DNA of 64,000 bases. It comes from Leeuwenhoekiella polynyae (GTDB taxonomy: Bacteria; Bacteroidota; Bacteroidia; Flavobacteriales; Flavobacteriaceae). The stretch spans positions 620,001 to 684,000 of the forward strand of contig NZ_QOVK01000001.1 of the NCBI RefSeq assembly GCF_004104075.1, read 5' to 3'. The notes below the pieces were generated by a model. That model had not been told where the DNA came from. It worked only from the letters and a program-made list of their open reading frames with translations, and searched no databases. Made by a program: the position numbers and the translations under genes. Shown here in pieces: positions 33,436-42,247 of this stretch. Each line of letters begins with the position of its first letter. Within the stretch, counting starts at the first letter, position 1.

Positions 33436-34566
33436 ATGCGATTTAATCTTGTTACAAAAGACGCTGCCAGTAAGGCGCGTGCTGGAGCAATCATTACAGA
33501 TCACGGAACCATTGACACCCCCATTTTTATGCCAGTGGGTACAGTTGCCACTGTAAAAGGGGTTCATCAGCGGGAGCTAGAACAAGATATAAATCCAGAT
33601 ATTATCTTAGGAAATACCTATCATTTGTATCTGAGACCACAAACTGAAATCCTGGAAAAGGCTGGAGGGTTGCATAAGTTTATGAATTGGGATCGAAACA
33701 TTCTTACTGATAGTGGAGGGTACCAGGTTTATTCTTTATCTGCAAATCGAAAAATCAAAGAGGAAGGGGTAAAGTTTAAATCACATATAGATGGCTCGTT
33801 TCATATGTTTACGCCAGAGCGGGTGATGGAAATTCAGCGGACTATAGGTGCAGATATCATTATGGCATTTGATGAATGTACACCTTATCCTTGTGACTAT
33901 AATTACGCAAAAAGATCGATGCATATGACGCATCGCTGGTTAGACAGATGTATTAGTCATCTTGAGAAAACACCAGTGAAGTACGGGTATGATCAGGCAT
34001 TTTTCCCGATAGTTCAAGGAAGTACTTACAAAGACCTTAGAAAACAATCTGCAGAATACATAGCGAATTCAGGAGCGGTAGGTAACGCTATTGGTGGACT
34101 TTCAGTAGGTGAGCCCGCTGAAGAAATGTATGCCATGACAGAGATTGTTACCGAAATCCTTCCGGAAGATAAACCGCGTTATTTAATGGGGGTGGGAACT
34201 CCTATCAATATATTAGAGAATATTGCGTTAGGTGTAGATATGTTTGATTGTGTAATGCCTACACGTAATGGTCGTAATGGAACTTTGTTTACCCAGCACG
34301 GAACCATAAATATTAAAAATAAGAAATGGGAAGACGACTTTTCCCCGTTAGATCCAGACGGCACGACTTGGGTTGATGCGGCATATTCTAAAGCATATGT
34401 ACGTCACTTATTTACTGTAAGCGAAGCCTTGGGCCGTCAGATAGGGACCTTGCATAATCTAGGCTTTTATATGTGGTTAGTGCGTGAAGCACGTAAACAT
34501 ATTATTGCCGGTGATTTTTATACATGGAAAGAAAAAATGGTAAAACAAATGGATAAAAGACTCTAG
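33436..34566 (+). CDS. tgt: tRNA-guanine(34) transglycosylase, lacking the usual zinc cysteines
   Basis: Tgt exchanges G34 of Tyr, His, Asn and Asp tRNAs for a queuine precursor. The 376-residue product keeps the catalytic parts: DSGGYQVYSLS, the substrate pocket IGGLSVGEPAEEM, and FDCVMPTRNGRNGTLF holding the nucleophilic Asp. The zinc knuckle (CxCxxC...H) is replaced near residue 315: the stretch is PDGTTWVDAAYSKAYVRHL and has none of the three cysteines, though a later His in LHNLGFYMWL remains. I recall the same replacement in other Bacteroidota Tgt proteins. Its stop TAG abuts the next ATG. Confidence 0.95.
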   Translation: MRFNLVTKDAASKARAGAIITDHGTIDTPIFMPVGTVATVKGVHQRELEQDINPDIILGNTYHLYLRPQTEILEKAGGLHKFMNWDRNILTDSGGYQVYSLSANRKIKEEGVKFKSHIDGSFHMFTPERVMEIQRTIGADIIMAFDECTPYPCDYNYAKRSMHMTHRWLDRCISHLEKTPVKYGYDQAFFPIVQGSTYKDLRKQSAEYIANSGAVGNAIGGLSVGEPAEEMYAMTEIVTEILPEDKPRYLMGVGTPINILENIALGVDMFDCVMPTRNGRNGTLFTQHGTINIKNKKWEDDFSPLDPDGTTWVDAAYSKAYVRHLFTVSEALGRQIGTLHNLGFYMWLVREARKHIIAGDFYTWKEKMVKQMDKRL

Positions 34567-35643
34567 ATGAAAATTCTTGATTGGTACATTCTCAAGCGTT
34601 ATCTAGGTACTTTTATTACCATGCTCGTACTGTTTATTCCTATTGGGATAACCGTAAACCTTGCAGAGAAGATAGATAAAATGCTAGCTAACGAGGTGCC
34701 TTTTCTGGAGGTGGCTATTTACTACCTGAATTTTACGATCTATTTTGCCAATCTTCTTTTTCCGTTATTTCTGTTTTTATCGGTGATCTGGTTTACTTCA
34801 AAGTTGGCAAACAATACAGAGGTTATTGCTTTTTTGAGTAGTGGCGTTTCTTTCTACCGTTTTTTAAGACCTTATGTAATAGGAGCTTCTATTGTTTGTG
34901 TGGGAGCTTATATTTTAGGAACCTATTTAGCACCTAATGCCAGCAGAGGTTTCAACGAATTTACTTATGAATACCTGAAGAATGGAAAAGCAGCTCGAGA
35001 AACCCGAAATGTATACCGCCAGATAAATGATAATGACTATATCTATGTAAGCAGGTTTACACCTTCTAGTAAAATGGGACAAAATTTTACATTAGAGCAC
35101 TTTGAGGATAATACCCTAAAATATAAGATTCAGGCACGCAGTATTGTATACAGACCTGAAGATACTCTTTACCGACTCAATGGATATAAGAAACGCATTA
35201 TAGGTAAAGAGGGGGATATTCTTATATCTGAATCTAAACTAGACACCTTGTTTTCTTTTGATTTAGAAGATTTAACACCGTTAGAATATATTGCTGAAAC
35301 ACTTACCACTCCACGATTGCGAGAATTTATTGCTAAAGAAAAGGCGAGGGGATCCTCAGCGATTAATAGATATGAAGTAACACTTTACAAACGCTTCAGT
35401 TTACCGGTAAGCGCCTATATCTTAACTATTATTGCAGTGGCTGTTTCTTCAATGAAACGCCGCGGCGGAATGGGAATCAACTTGGCGCTAGGTATCTCAC
35501 TCGCATTTATTTTTATCTTTTTTGATAAAGTCTTTGGTACAATTTCAGAACAATCAGACTTTTCGCCTATGGTAGCTGTATGGCTTCCTAATGTATTATT
35601 TGGAATCTTAGCCATTTACTTACTCAACCGTGCGAAACGATAA
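34567..35643 (+). CDS. LptF/LptG family permease of the LPS exporter
   Basis: LptF and LptG are the membrane subunits of the ABC complex that lifts LPS towards LptD. The 358-residue product begins MKILDWYILKRYLGTF and has the usual 6-helix layout, with three N-terminal helices (about 13-120), a periplasmic beta-jellyroll (about 130-270) and three C-terminal helices. The RYEVTLYKRFSLPVSAYILT segment before helix 4 is the coupling helix typical of the family. Whether it is F or G cannot be decided. It starts directly after the tgt stop. Confidence 0.92.
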   Translation: MKILDWYILKRYLGTFITMLVLFIPIGITVNLAEKIDKMLANEVPFLEVAIYYLNFTIYFANLLFPLFLFLSVIWFTSKLANNTEVIAFLSSGVSFYRFLRPYVIGASIVCVGAYILGTYLAPNASRGFNEFTYEYLKNGKAARETRNVYRQINDNDYIYVSRFTPSSKMGQNFTLEHFEDNTLKYKIQARSIVYRPEDTLYRLNGYKKRIIGKEGDILISESKLDTLFSFDLEDLTPLEYIAETLTTPRLREFIAKEKARGSSAINRYEVTLYKRFSLPVSAYILTIIAVAVSSMKRRGGMGINLALGISLAFIFIFFDKVFGTISEQSDFSPMVAVWLPNVLFGILAIYLLNRAKR

Positions 35644-36547
35644 TCTCAAGAGTTACCTGCATCTACACTTCATAGTTTTTATATGGGGTTTTACAGCTGT
35701 TTTAGGAGCGCTTATAAGTATAGGTGCCACAGAACTCGTCTGGTATCGTATGCTTATTGCTTCGGCAGTTTTGTTTGTATATATAAAATTTAAAGGCATT
35801 TCGCTAAAAGCTAATCGAAAAACCCAATTGGGACTAACAGCTGCAGGAATCATAATTGCACTGCATTGGCTAACATTTTTTGGAGCGGTAAAAATTTCAA
35901 ATGTTTCTATTACGTTAGCAATGATGAGTACCGGTGCATTTTTTACCAGTATTCTGGAGCCTGTTTTTTATAAACGGAAAGTAATCTGGTATGAGATTAT
36001 TTTTGGTTTGCTGGTAATTTGCGGATTGTATTTAATCTTTGAGGTAGAGACTCGGTATACTGAAGGTATTATCGTTGCGCTTATCTCAGCTTTGCTTTCG
36101 GCTGTATTTACACTGATCAACGGTAAATATGCACAGAAACACAATCCTGTTGTAATTTCATTTTATGAGCTGTTTACAGGAGCGCTATTTATAACTGTAT
36201 TCCTTGCGTTCACAGCACGGTTTGATGCAGAATTTTTTCAGCTGGAACAGCTAGATTGGTTGTATTTAATTATTCTGGCCACAGTTTGTACTGCCTATGC
36301 ATTTTTTGCTTCGGTAAAAGTGATGAAGCACCTCACACCATACACCATAATGCTAACCACAAACATGGAACCCGTTTACGGAATCATCCTTGCATTTCTA
36401 ATTTTAGGCGATGCTGAGCAGATGAATACAGGTTTTTATCTAGGAGCTATCTTGATTTTATGCACGGTAATTCTTAATGGGATTTTAAAAAACGTACGTA
36501 AAAGAAAGACAAGCAGGGTATTGAGTGCTGTAAAGACCATAGAATAA
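35630..36547 (+). CDS. DMT (EamA) family transporter
   Basis: The 305-residue product has ten membrane helices arranged as two EamA repeats, with FIVFIWGFTAVLGALIS at the start of the first and ALISALLSAVFTLINGKYA in the second. The start is GTG at 35630, overlapping the permease gene by 14 bases in another frame. The substrate (amino acids, nucleotides or other small molecules) cannot be predicted. It ends a three-gene unit with tgt and the LPS permease. Confidence 0.9.
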   Translation: MRNDNLKSYLHLHFIVFIWGFTAVLGALISIGATELVWYRMLIASAVLFVYIKFKGISLKANRKTQLGLTAAGIIIALHWLTFFGAVKISNVSITLAMMSTGAFFTSILEPVFYKRKVIWYEIIFGLLVICGLYLIFEVETRYTEGIIVALISALLSAVFTLINGKYAQKHNPVVISFYELFTGALFITVFLAFTARFDAEFFQLEQLDWLYLIILATVCTAYAFFASVKVMKHLTPYTIMLTTNMEPVYGIILAFLILGDAEQMNTGFYLGAILILCTVILNGILKNVRKRKTSRVLSAVKTIE

Positions 36548-36582
36548 ATTTTTTTATTGACCGGTTTAAAAACCGATAAGGG

Positions 36583-36615
36583 TTTGGGAGAAGCTTTTTA
36601 AAACCTTTATATTTG
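36583..36615 (+). promoter_or_regulatory. Promoter of accA
   Basis: TTTG at 36583-36586 and TATATTTG at 36608-36615, spaced 21 bases, fit the Bacteroidota consensus. The leader before accA is about 20-25 bases. Confidence 0.7.
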
Positions 36616-36641
36616 TCAGCTAACTAAAAATTTCCCCTATA

Positions 36642-37595
36642 ATGGAATATTTAGAATTTGAACAACCTATTAAAGAGCTAGAAGAACAGCTCCAGAAATG
36701 CTCACTTATTGGTGAAGAGAGTGATGTAGATGTCACCAATACTTGTAAGCAGATTGAGAAAAAACTTAAAGAGACTAAGAAAGAGATTTATAAGAACTTA
36801 ACGCCTTGGCAGCGAGTTCAACTCTCGCGTCATCCTAACCGTCCCTATACTTTAGATTATATCAAAGCTTTGTGCGGCGATACCTTTCTTGAGCTTCATG
36901 GAGACCGCAATGTTAAAGATGACAAAGCGATGATAGGTGGTTTGGGGAAAATAGGTGATCAAAGTTTTATGCTTATTGGTCAGCAAAAAGGTTATAATAC
37001 TAAGACCCGTCAATACCGCAATTTTGGTATGGCAAACCCAGAAGGCTATCGCAAAGCATTACGTTTGATGAAAAGTGCAGAGAAATTCGGTATTCCTGTA
37101 GTTTGTTTTATTGATACTCCAGGAGCATATCCCGGGCTTGAAGCAGAAGAACGTGGTCAGGGGGAAGCTATTGCTCGTAATATTCTAGAAATGACGCGTC
37201 TTAAAGTGCCTATTACTGTTGTGATCATTGGCGAAGGAGCCAGTGGTGGAGCTTTAGGTATAGGTGTTGGTGATAAGGTACTGATGTTAGAAAACACTTG
37301 GTATTCTGTGATTTCGCCAGAATCTTGTTCTTCTATCTTATGGAGGAGCTGGGAGTTCAAAGAACAGGCAGCAGAAGCTTTAAAACTTACTGCAAAAGAT
37401 ATGAAAAAGCAGAAGATCATTGATGAGATCGTAAAAGAACCTTTAGGAGGTGCACATAGCGACCGCGAAGCGACCTTCTCTACAATAAAAGAAGAGATTT
37501 TGAAAGCGTATAATGAGTTTAAAAACTTATCACCAAAAGATTTGGTTGAAAAACGTATGGATAAATATTCTAATATGGGTGTGTTTAAAGGCTAA
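36642..37595 (+). CDS. accA: Acetyl-CoA carboxylase carboxyltransferase subunit alpha
   Basis: AccA transfers the carboxyl group to acetyl-CoA in the first step of fatty acid synthesis, with AccD as partner. The 317-residue product has the normal length: [15 protein letters not shown] coiled N terminus, [40 protein letters not shown] and [13 protein letters not shown] (oxyanion glycines). It is a single-gene unit with its own promoter and terminator; accD is not in the window. Confidence 0.97.
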   Translation: MEYLEFEQPIKELEEQLQKCSLIGEESDVDVTNTCKQIEKKLKETKKEIYKNLTPWQRVQLSRHPNRPYTLDYIKALCGDTFLELHGDRNVKDDKAMIGGLGKIGDQSFMLIGQQKGYNTKTRQYRNFGMANPEGYRKALRLMKSAEKFGIPVVCFIDTPGAYPGLEAEERGQGEAIARNILEMTRLKVPITVVIIGEGASGGALGIGVGDKVLMLENTWYSVISPESCSSILWRSWEFKEQAAEALKLTAKDMKKQKIIDEIVKEPLGGAHSDREATFSTIKEEILKAYNEFKNLSPKDLVEKRMDKYSNMGVFKG

Positions 37596-37623
37596 TACAC
37601 TTAAACATCACTTGCGACTAAAT

Positions 37624-37651
37624 TCCGGAGTTTTGTGCTTCGGATTTTTTT
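37624..37651 (+). terminator. Intrinsic terminator after accA
   Basis: TCCGGAG pairs with CTTCGGA (one G-T wobble), followed by seven T. Confidence 0.65.
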
Positions 37652-37657
37652 ATGGTT

Positions 37658-37698
37658 GTTAACAAGATTATTTAGTTATCAACAAGCTAATTGTTAAC
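37658..37698. repeat. Inverted repeat with a DnaA-box-like core upstream of dnaB
   Basis: GTTAACAA (37658-37665) and TTGTTAAC (37691-37698) are perfect inverted repeats. Near the centre is TTATCAACA (37676-37684), one mismatch from the DnaA box TTATCCACA. The group lies just upstream of the dnaB promoter. Confidence 0.4.
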
Positions 37699-37727
37699 TT
37701 ATGGTGAACAATGGCTACGTGGAAAAG

Positions 37728-37759
37728 TTGATTCTGCCTTAACAAATTTTTTACATTCG
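37728..37759 (+). promoter_or_regulatory. Promoter of dnaB, start codon 5 bases downstream
   Basis: TTG (37728-37730) and TACATTCG (37752-37759, one mismatch) are spaced by 21 bases. The ATG at 37765 follows after five bases, so the transcript would have almost no leader. Confidence 0.55.
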
Positions 37760-37764
37760 CTCTA

Positions 37765-39327
37765 ATGGAAAATCTGAAAACTAAACCTAATTATATTAAA
37801 CCCAACAAAGATGTGATCTCTTTGGAACGTGGTAAGTTGCCACCTCAAGCTGTTGATTTAGAGCAAGTTGTCCTGGGAGCTATGATGATTGATAAGAAAG
37901 GCGTAGATGAAATTATAGATATTCTTAGCCCTGAAGTATTTTACAAAGAAGCGCATCAACATATTTATGATGCTGTACGTGCGTTATTTGAAAATGGCGA
38001 GCCAATTGACTTATTAACTGTTTCTGAGCAATTGAAGCAAATGGCTAAACTCGACCAAGCTGGTGGAGACTATTACCTTATACAATTGACTCAAAAAGTG
38101 TCGTCTTCTGCACATATTGAGTATCATGCGCGTATCATACTTCAGAAATACATTCAGCGTAGTTTGATTAAGATTTCTAACGAAATCATCGAGGAAGCTT
38201 ATGACGAGACAACAGATGTATTCGACCTGTTAGATAATGCTGAGAGTAAACTTTATGAGGTTACTCAAGGAAATATTAAAAGAAGTTCTGAAACTGCACA
38301 GAGTTTGGTAATTCAGGCTAAAAAGAAAATTGAAGAGATTTCTAATAAAGAAGGTCTTTCAGGTATTCCTTCCGGGTTTGACCGTCTTGATAAATTAACT
38401 TCCGGGTGGCAGGCCAGTGACTTGATTATTGTTGCGGCTCGTCCGGGTATGGGTAAAACAGCTCTTACACTTTCTATGGCGCGTAATATCGCTGTTGGGC
38501 AAGGTATTCCGGTGGCTTTCTTCTCTTTGGAGATGGCTTCGGTACAGTTGATAACCCGTTTGATATCTTCAGAAACCGGACTTTCTTCAGAAAAATTACG
38601 TACCGGTAAATTAGAAAAGCATGAGTGGGAACAACTCAATGTAAAAGTAAAAGGGCTTGAAAAAGCACCTTTGTTTATTGATGATACTCCATCACTTTCC
38701 ATCTTTGACTTACGTGCAAAAGCCCGCCGACTGGCTTCTCAACACGGCATCAAAATGATTATTATTGACTACCTGCAGTTAATGACCGCAGGAGGCAGCC
38801 AAAAAGGAGGAAACCGGGAACAAGAGATCTCGATGATCTCGCGTAACCTCAAGGCGCTTGCAAAAGAGTTGATGGTGCCGGTGATTGCACTTTCTCAGTT
38901 ATCGCGAGCGGTTGAAACGCGTGGGGGTAGTAAAAGACCGTTGCTTTCTGACCTTCGTGAATCTGGAGCGATTGAGCAGGATGCAGATATTGTGTCGTTT
39001 ATCTACCGTCCTGAATATTATAAAATTGACGAGTGGGATGATGAAGAGCGTAGCCCCACAGACGGTCAGGCAGAATTTATTATTGCAAAACACCGTAACG
39101 GTGGTCTAGAAAATATACGATTGAAGTTCTTAGGACACTTAGGTAAGTTTGACAACCTGGATGACTTTAATACACCGTATCAATTTGAATCTGCGATGAA
39201 TCAAAACGCAGCAGCTCATGATGATACGTTTACACCAGATACATTCCCAACGCCAGATCAGGCATTTGGAAGCTCTATGAATGATGGTGGTTTTGACAGA
39301 AGCGGAGAAGATGAGGTTCCGTTTTAA
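37765..39327 (+). CDS. dnaB: Replicative DNA helicase
   Basis: DnaB is the hexameric 5'-3' helicase that unwinds the replication fork. The 520-residue product has the N-terminal primase-interacting domain (LPPQAVDLEQVVLGAMMID) and a linker. The RecA-like domain has Walker A ARPGMGKTAL (near 227), Walker B MIIIDYLQLM (near 330), SQLSRAVETRG and RPEYY. The C-terminal 50 residues are an acidic, Pro/Phe-rich tail ending in GEDEVPF, a short acidic end like the SSB-type protein-interaction tips (inference). It is monocistronic. Confidence 0.97.
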   Translation: MENLKTKPNYIKPNKDVISLERGKLPPQAVDLEQVVLGAMMIDKKGVDEIIDILSPEVFYKEAHQHIYDAVRALFENGEPIDLLTVSEQLKQMAKLDQAGGDYYLIQLTQKVSSSAHIEYHARIILQKYIQRSLIKISNEIIEEAYDETTDVFDLLDNAESKLYEVTQGNIKRSSETAQSLVIQAKKKIEEISNKEGLSGIPSGFDRLDKLTSGWQASDLIIVAARPGMGKTALTLSMARNIAVGQGIPVAFFSLEMASVQLITRLISSETGLSSEKLRTGKLEKHEWEQLNVKVKGLEKAPLFIDDTPSLSIFDLRAKARRLASQHGIKMIIIDYLQLMTAGGSQKGGNREQEISMISRNLKALAKELMVPVIALSQLSRAVETRGGSKRPLLSDLRESGAIEQDADIVSFIYRPEYYKIDEWDDEERSPTDGQAEFIIAKHRNGGLENIRLKFLGHLGKFDNLDDFNTPYQFESAMNQNAAAHDDTFTPDTFPTPDQAFGSSMNDGGFDRSGEDEVPF

Positions 39328-39350
39328 TTGAACTAAAAAATATTTTGAAT

Positions 39351-39383
39351 AAAAAAGGAAGCTGATAAAGCTTCCTTTTTTTT
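39351..39383 (+). terminator. Intrinsic terminator after dnaB
   Basis: AAAAAAGGAAGCT pairs with AGCTTCCTTTTTT around a five-base loop, followed by a run of T. Confidence 0.8.
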
Positions 39384-39451
39384 ATGGTATCTAATTTAGA
39401 AATTAAAGCAACCTTTTTTTATTAATTTCATCTTGTTATAAATGTTGATTT

Positions 39452-40057
39452 ATGAAGAGCAAGATTCTTATAATATTTTCAATCAGTCTAATAACTCATA
39501 TAGCAAAAGCTCAGTTTGCAGAAAAAAATTGGATTTATGGAACATTAGGTGCCTTTGTAGGTTCACATCTTGGTGCTTCTTTTACTGCGGATTATGTTTA
39601 CAACAATAAATACTCATTTGAGCTAGGTTGGGAACAAAACCTTAGATCTTCTCGAAATAAACCTGACGATTATTCTTCAGGGTTAGCAAATTTACTTTTG
39701 TTGAATTTAGCGCAACCCTATGAGAAAAGCGATGTTTTTCAGCTTCAGGTTGGAAGGGTGTTTAATTTAAATGAAACAAAAAGTATTCGTTTAAATGTTA
39801 TGTGCGGCCTCGCATTTACAAAAATTGAAGATGCATTTAACTTCAATCCTGTAGATGATGCATTCCTAACTGAGAATTATACATTTGAATACAGAAAGTA
39901 TAATAATATAAGCTTAGTGTTATCTCCGCGAATAGAGTTTGCAACACGTTATTATGGACTAAGCCTATCTCCTAAATTCATTTACAATAAAGATATAACC
40001 TATTTTGGTTTGAGTATTAATCATATGATAGGTGTACTAAGACCAAAATCCGAATAG
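39452..40057 (+). CDS. Secreted or outer-membrane protein of unknown function
   Basis: I do not recognise this 201-residue protein. It has a signal peptide (IIFSISLITHIAKAQ, cleavage about residue 21). The remaining chain is rich in aromatic alternating segments (GTLGAFVGSHLGASF, YSFELGWEQNL, FQLQVGRVFNL, IEFATRYYGLSLSPKF), which suits an eight-stranded outer-membrane barrel. It stands between the dnaB terminator and the gene at 40121, with about 60 bases on the right. Possible lipid- or envelope-stress-related barrel; no firm prediction. Confidence 0.7.
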   Translation: MKSKILIIFSISLITHIAKAQFAEKNWIYGTLGAFVGSHLGASFTADYVYNNKYSFELGWEQNLRSSRNKPDDYSSGLANLLLLNLAQPYEKSDVFQLQVGRVFNLNETKSIRLNVMCGLAFTKIEDAFNFNPVDDAFLTENYTFEYRKYNNISLVLSPRIEFATRYYGLSLSPKFIYNKDITYFGLSINHMIGVLRPKSE

Positions 40058-40120
40058 CTAAAAATATACTAGGCATAATCTTTGAATCGTTGTAAATTGA
40101 ACAGGATAAAAAAATAACTC

Positions 40121-41404
40121 TTGAGACTAAAAAGCGACACTTATTTTTCAAAAATTATACTAATAGCCTTCTTGTGTTTTGTTAACACTTCAGCATTTGC
40201 TTCCTATGTTTTAATACCTATGGATGCTGAAAGTCAAAAGGAACATCTAAAAGCGTACGGAATAACCTACTGGACGCTTGCTAAGCAAGAAAAAGTGAAG
40301 TGGTTACTCAATTACCGCGGGGGTTCATTCCTTTTGCCAGATACTGAAGCGCTACGCAAAGAATGCCAGATACGGGGTGTTTCTTTTGAAGTTCTAAGCG
40401 ACGCTAAAACCGAAAGTATATTAAAAGAGATTGAGAGTCCGTCGCAAAATATGGAAGCGGTCGTACTCGAGAAAGCACCTAAAATAGCAGTATATACTCC
40501 AGATGGATCGGTGCCGTGGGATGATGCAGTGACGATGGTACTAGAGTATGCAGAAATTCCTTATGAAAAAATCTACGACCGGGAAGTGTTGGCAGATGAA
40601 TTGGTTTTATACGACTGGCTGCATTTGCATCATGAGGATTTTACAGGTCAGTATGGTAAATTTTACGGGCGTTATCGTGCCGCACCCTGGTATATTCAGG
40701 AAAAGAAAGACGCTGAAGCTTTGGCAACAGCTTTGGGTTATGATAAAGTCTCACAAGAGAAGCTTGCGGTTGCAACTAAAATAAGTGATTATGTCATTGG
40801 AGGCGGTTTTATGTTTGCGATGTGCAGTGCCACAGACAGCTTTGATATCGCACTGTCTGCAGCAGGGGTAGATATTTGTGAGCCTATGTTTGACGGTGAC
40901 GCTTCTGAGGCAAATTATCAGACAAAAATAGATTTTAACAGTACGTTTGCTTTTAGAGATTTTGACCTTGAGAAAAACCCGGAACGGTATGAGTTTTCAA
41001 ATATAGATACCACGCCGTTTAGAAGAGTTAATAACGATGCAGATTATTTCAGCTTAAAAAGCTTTTCTGCTAAGTGGGACCCTGTTCCTACCATGTTGTG
41101 TCAAAATCATACTGCGCTGGTTAAAGGCTTTATGGGGCAAACTACTGCCTATAATTCTGAAGTTTTAAAACCTACTGTTCTGGTTTTAGGTGAAAATAAA
41201 TCAAATGGCGAGGCACGTTATATTCACGGTGTAAAAGGCAAAGGTTTCTTTACCTTTTACGGTGGTCACGATCCCGAAGATTATCAACATTTAGTGGGGG
41301 ATCCCAAAACAGAGTTGAAACTGCATCCTACCAGTCCGGGATATCGTCTTATTTTAAACAATATTTTGTTTCCGGCAGCTAAAAAGAAAAAGCAAAAAAC
41401 CTGA
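40121..41404 (+). CDS. Secreted protein of a Bacteroidota family often labelled 'asparagine synthetase B'
   Basis: The 427-residue product starts at a TTG (40121), needed to include the signal peptide IILIAFLCFVNTSAFA. The mature part begins SYVLIPMDAESQ, followed by LKAYGITYWTLAKQEKVKWL and LNYRGGSFLLPD. I recall relatives annotated as asparagine synthetase B. I see neither the N-terminal Cys2 nucleophile of a glutaminase nor the SGGxDS PP-loop, so that name looks unjustified. YTPDGSVPWDDAV and FYGGHDPEDYQH are conserved-looking blocks. Its stop overlaps the ATG of the next gene, so they are coexpressed. Periplasmic function unknown. Confidence 0.75.
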   Translation: MRLKSDTYFSKIILIAFLCFVNTSAFASYVLIPMDAESQKEHLKAYGITYWTLAKQEKVKWLLNYRGGSFLLPDTEALRKECQIRGVSFEVLSDAKTESILKEIESPSQNMEAVVLEKAPKIAVYTPDGSVPWDDAVTMVLEYAEIPYEKIYDREVLADELVLYDWLHLHHEDFTGQYGKFYGRYRAAPWYIQEKKDAEALATALGYDKVSQEKLAVATKISDYVIGGGFMFAMCSATDSFDIALSAAGVDICEPMFDGDASEANYQTKIDFNSTFAFRDFDLEKNPERYEFSNIDTTPFRRVNNDADYFSLKSFSAKWDPVPTMLCQNHTALVKGFMGQTTAYNSEVLKPTVLVLGENKSNGEARYIHGVKGKGFFTFYGGHDPEDYQHLVGDPKTELKLHPTSPGYRLILNNILFPAAKKKKQKT

Positions 41405-41940
41405 TGATCCGCGTTTTGTCTTTGTTGATTTGCGCTGCACTTTTATTAGGTGTTCAGAAAAAATCTTATCGTTTCCCTTGGCAGGAAAATAAGATGCTGC
41501 AATGGTCAGATTTTAAAGGAAGACCAGACCGTTCAACCAGCTATGCCGCTACTGTAAACACCGGAATTAGTCACAGATACACAATAAGTAAAGGCTATTT
41601 AGTAAAAGAGAAATCGATCATTCAAGCTAATTTCTATCCAAAACTTTCTTGGTATAAGCCTAACCTGATTGATGAGCATACGCTAGCCCACGAGCAGACT
41701 CACTTTGATATTTCTGAAGTTTACGCCCGGATATTGCGTAAAGCGATCGCTGAATTTAAATTTTCGAAGAATTCCCAGAAAGAAGTAGATGCAATTTATA
41801 AACCTATAGAACGCTCCCGTAGAGCAATGCAAACTCGGTTTGATATCGAAACGGAACACTCTCAAAATATAGAAGCCGAAGCAAAATGGGAACGTAAAGT
41901 GCGAAATCTGTTGCACATATACGGACGATGGGCGCACTAA
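41404..41940 (+). CDS. DUF922 putative zinc peptidase
   Basis: The 178-residue protein has a short N-terminal signal or anchor (LSLLICAALLLGVQ). Conserved text of DUF922 follows: WQENKMLQWSDFKGRPD, and HTLAHEQTHFDISEVYARIL, which contains HEQTH, an HExxH zinc-protease motif. The family is predicted to be a secreted metallopeptidase, but activity has not been shown to my knowledge. Its start overlaps the stop of the 40121 gene, suggesting that the pair work together. Confidence 0.85.
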   Translation: MIRVLSLLICAALLLGVQKKSYRFPWQENKMLQWSDFKGRPDRSTSYAATVNTGISHRYTISKGYLVKEKSIIQANFYPKLSWYKPNLIDEHTLAHEQTHFDISEVYARILRKAIAEFKFSKNSQKEVDAIYKPIERSRRAMQTRFDIETEHSQNIEAEAKWERKVRNLLHIYGRWAH

Positions 41941-42034
41941 CGTCTTATATTTCGTTTTAGTCTAATCTTCGCGTTAATCTTCTGTTAGAAATTCGTTTTA
42001 AAAAGTATCTGTCGATTAACTTTAAGAAAAAAAC

Positions 42035-42244
42035 ATGATACGAGAAGGAAGCGAAGTAAAATGGAAATGGGGAAACGGTATTGCAACCGGAAAGGTTAAA
42101 GAAAGTTTTTCTAAAGAAATTACCCGTATGATAGCCGGTAGCAAAATTACCCGTAAAGGAGAAGAAGGGAACAAAGCACTTGTTATTGAGCAAGAAGATG
42201 GGTCTGAAATTCTCAAATTAGAAAGCGAAGTTGAAAAGGCATAG
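42035..42244 (+). CDS. DUF2945 (HVA1-type Tudor-like) small protein
   Basis: The 69-residue protein reads IREGSEVKWKWGNGIATGKV, then ITRMIAGSKITRKGEEGNKA and LVIEQEDGSEILKLESEV. This matches DUF2945, a small SH3/Tudor-like beta barrel known from the hypervirulence-associated protein group. Function unknown; nucleic acid or protein binding is possible. It precedes the YciO/TsaC gene by three bases, so the two are one unit. Confidence 0.85.
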   Translation: MIREGSEVKWKWGNGIATGKVKESFSKEITRMIAGSKITRKGEEGNKALVIEQEDGSEILKLESEVEKA

Positions 42245-42247
42245 CCA

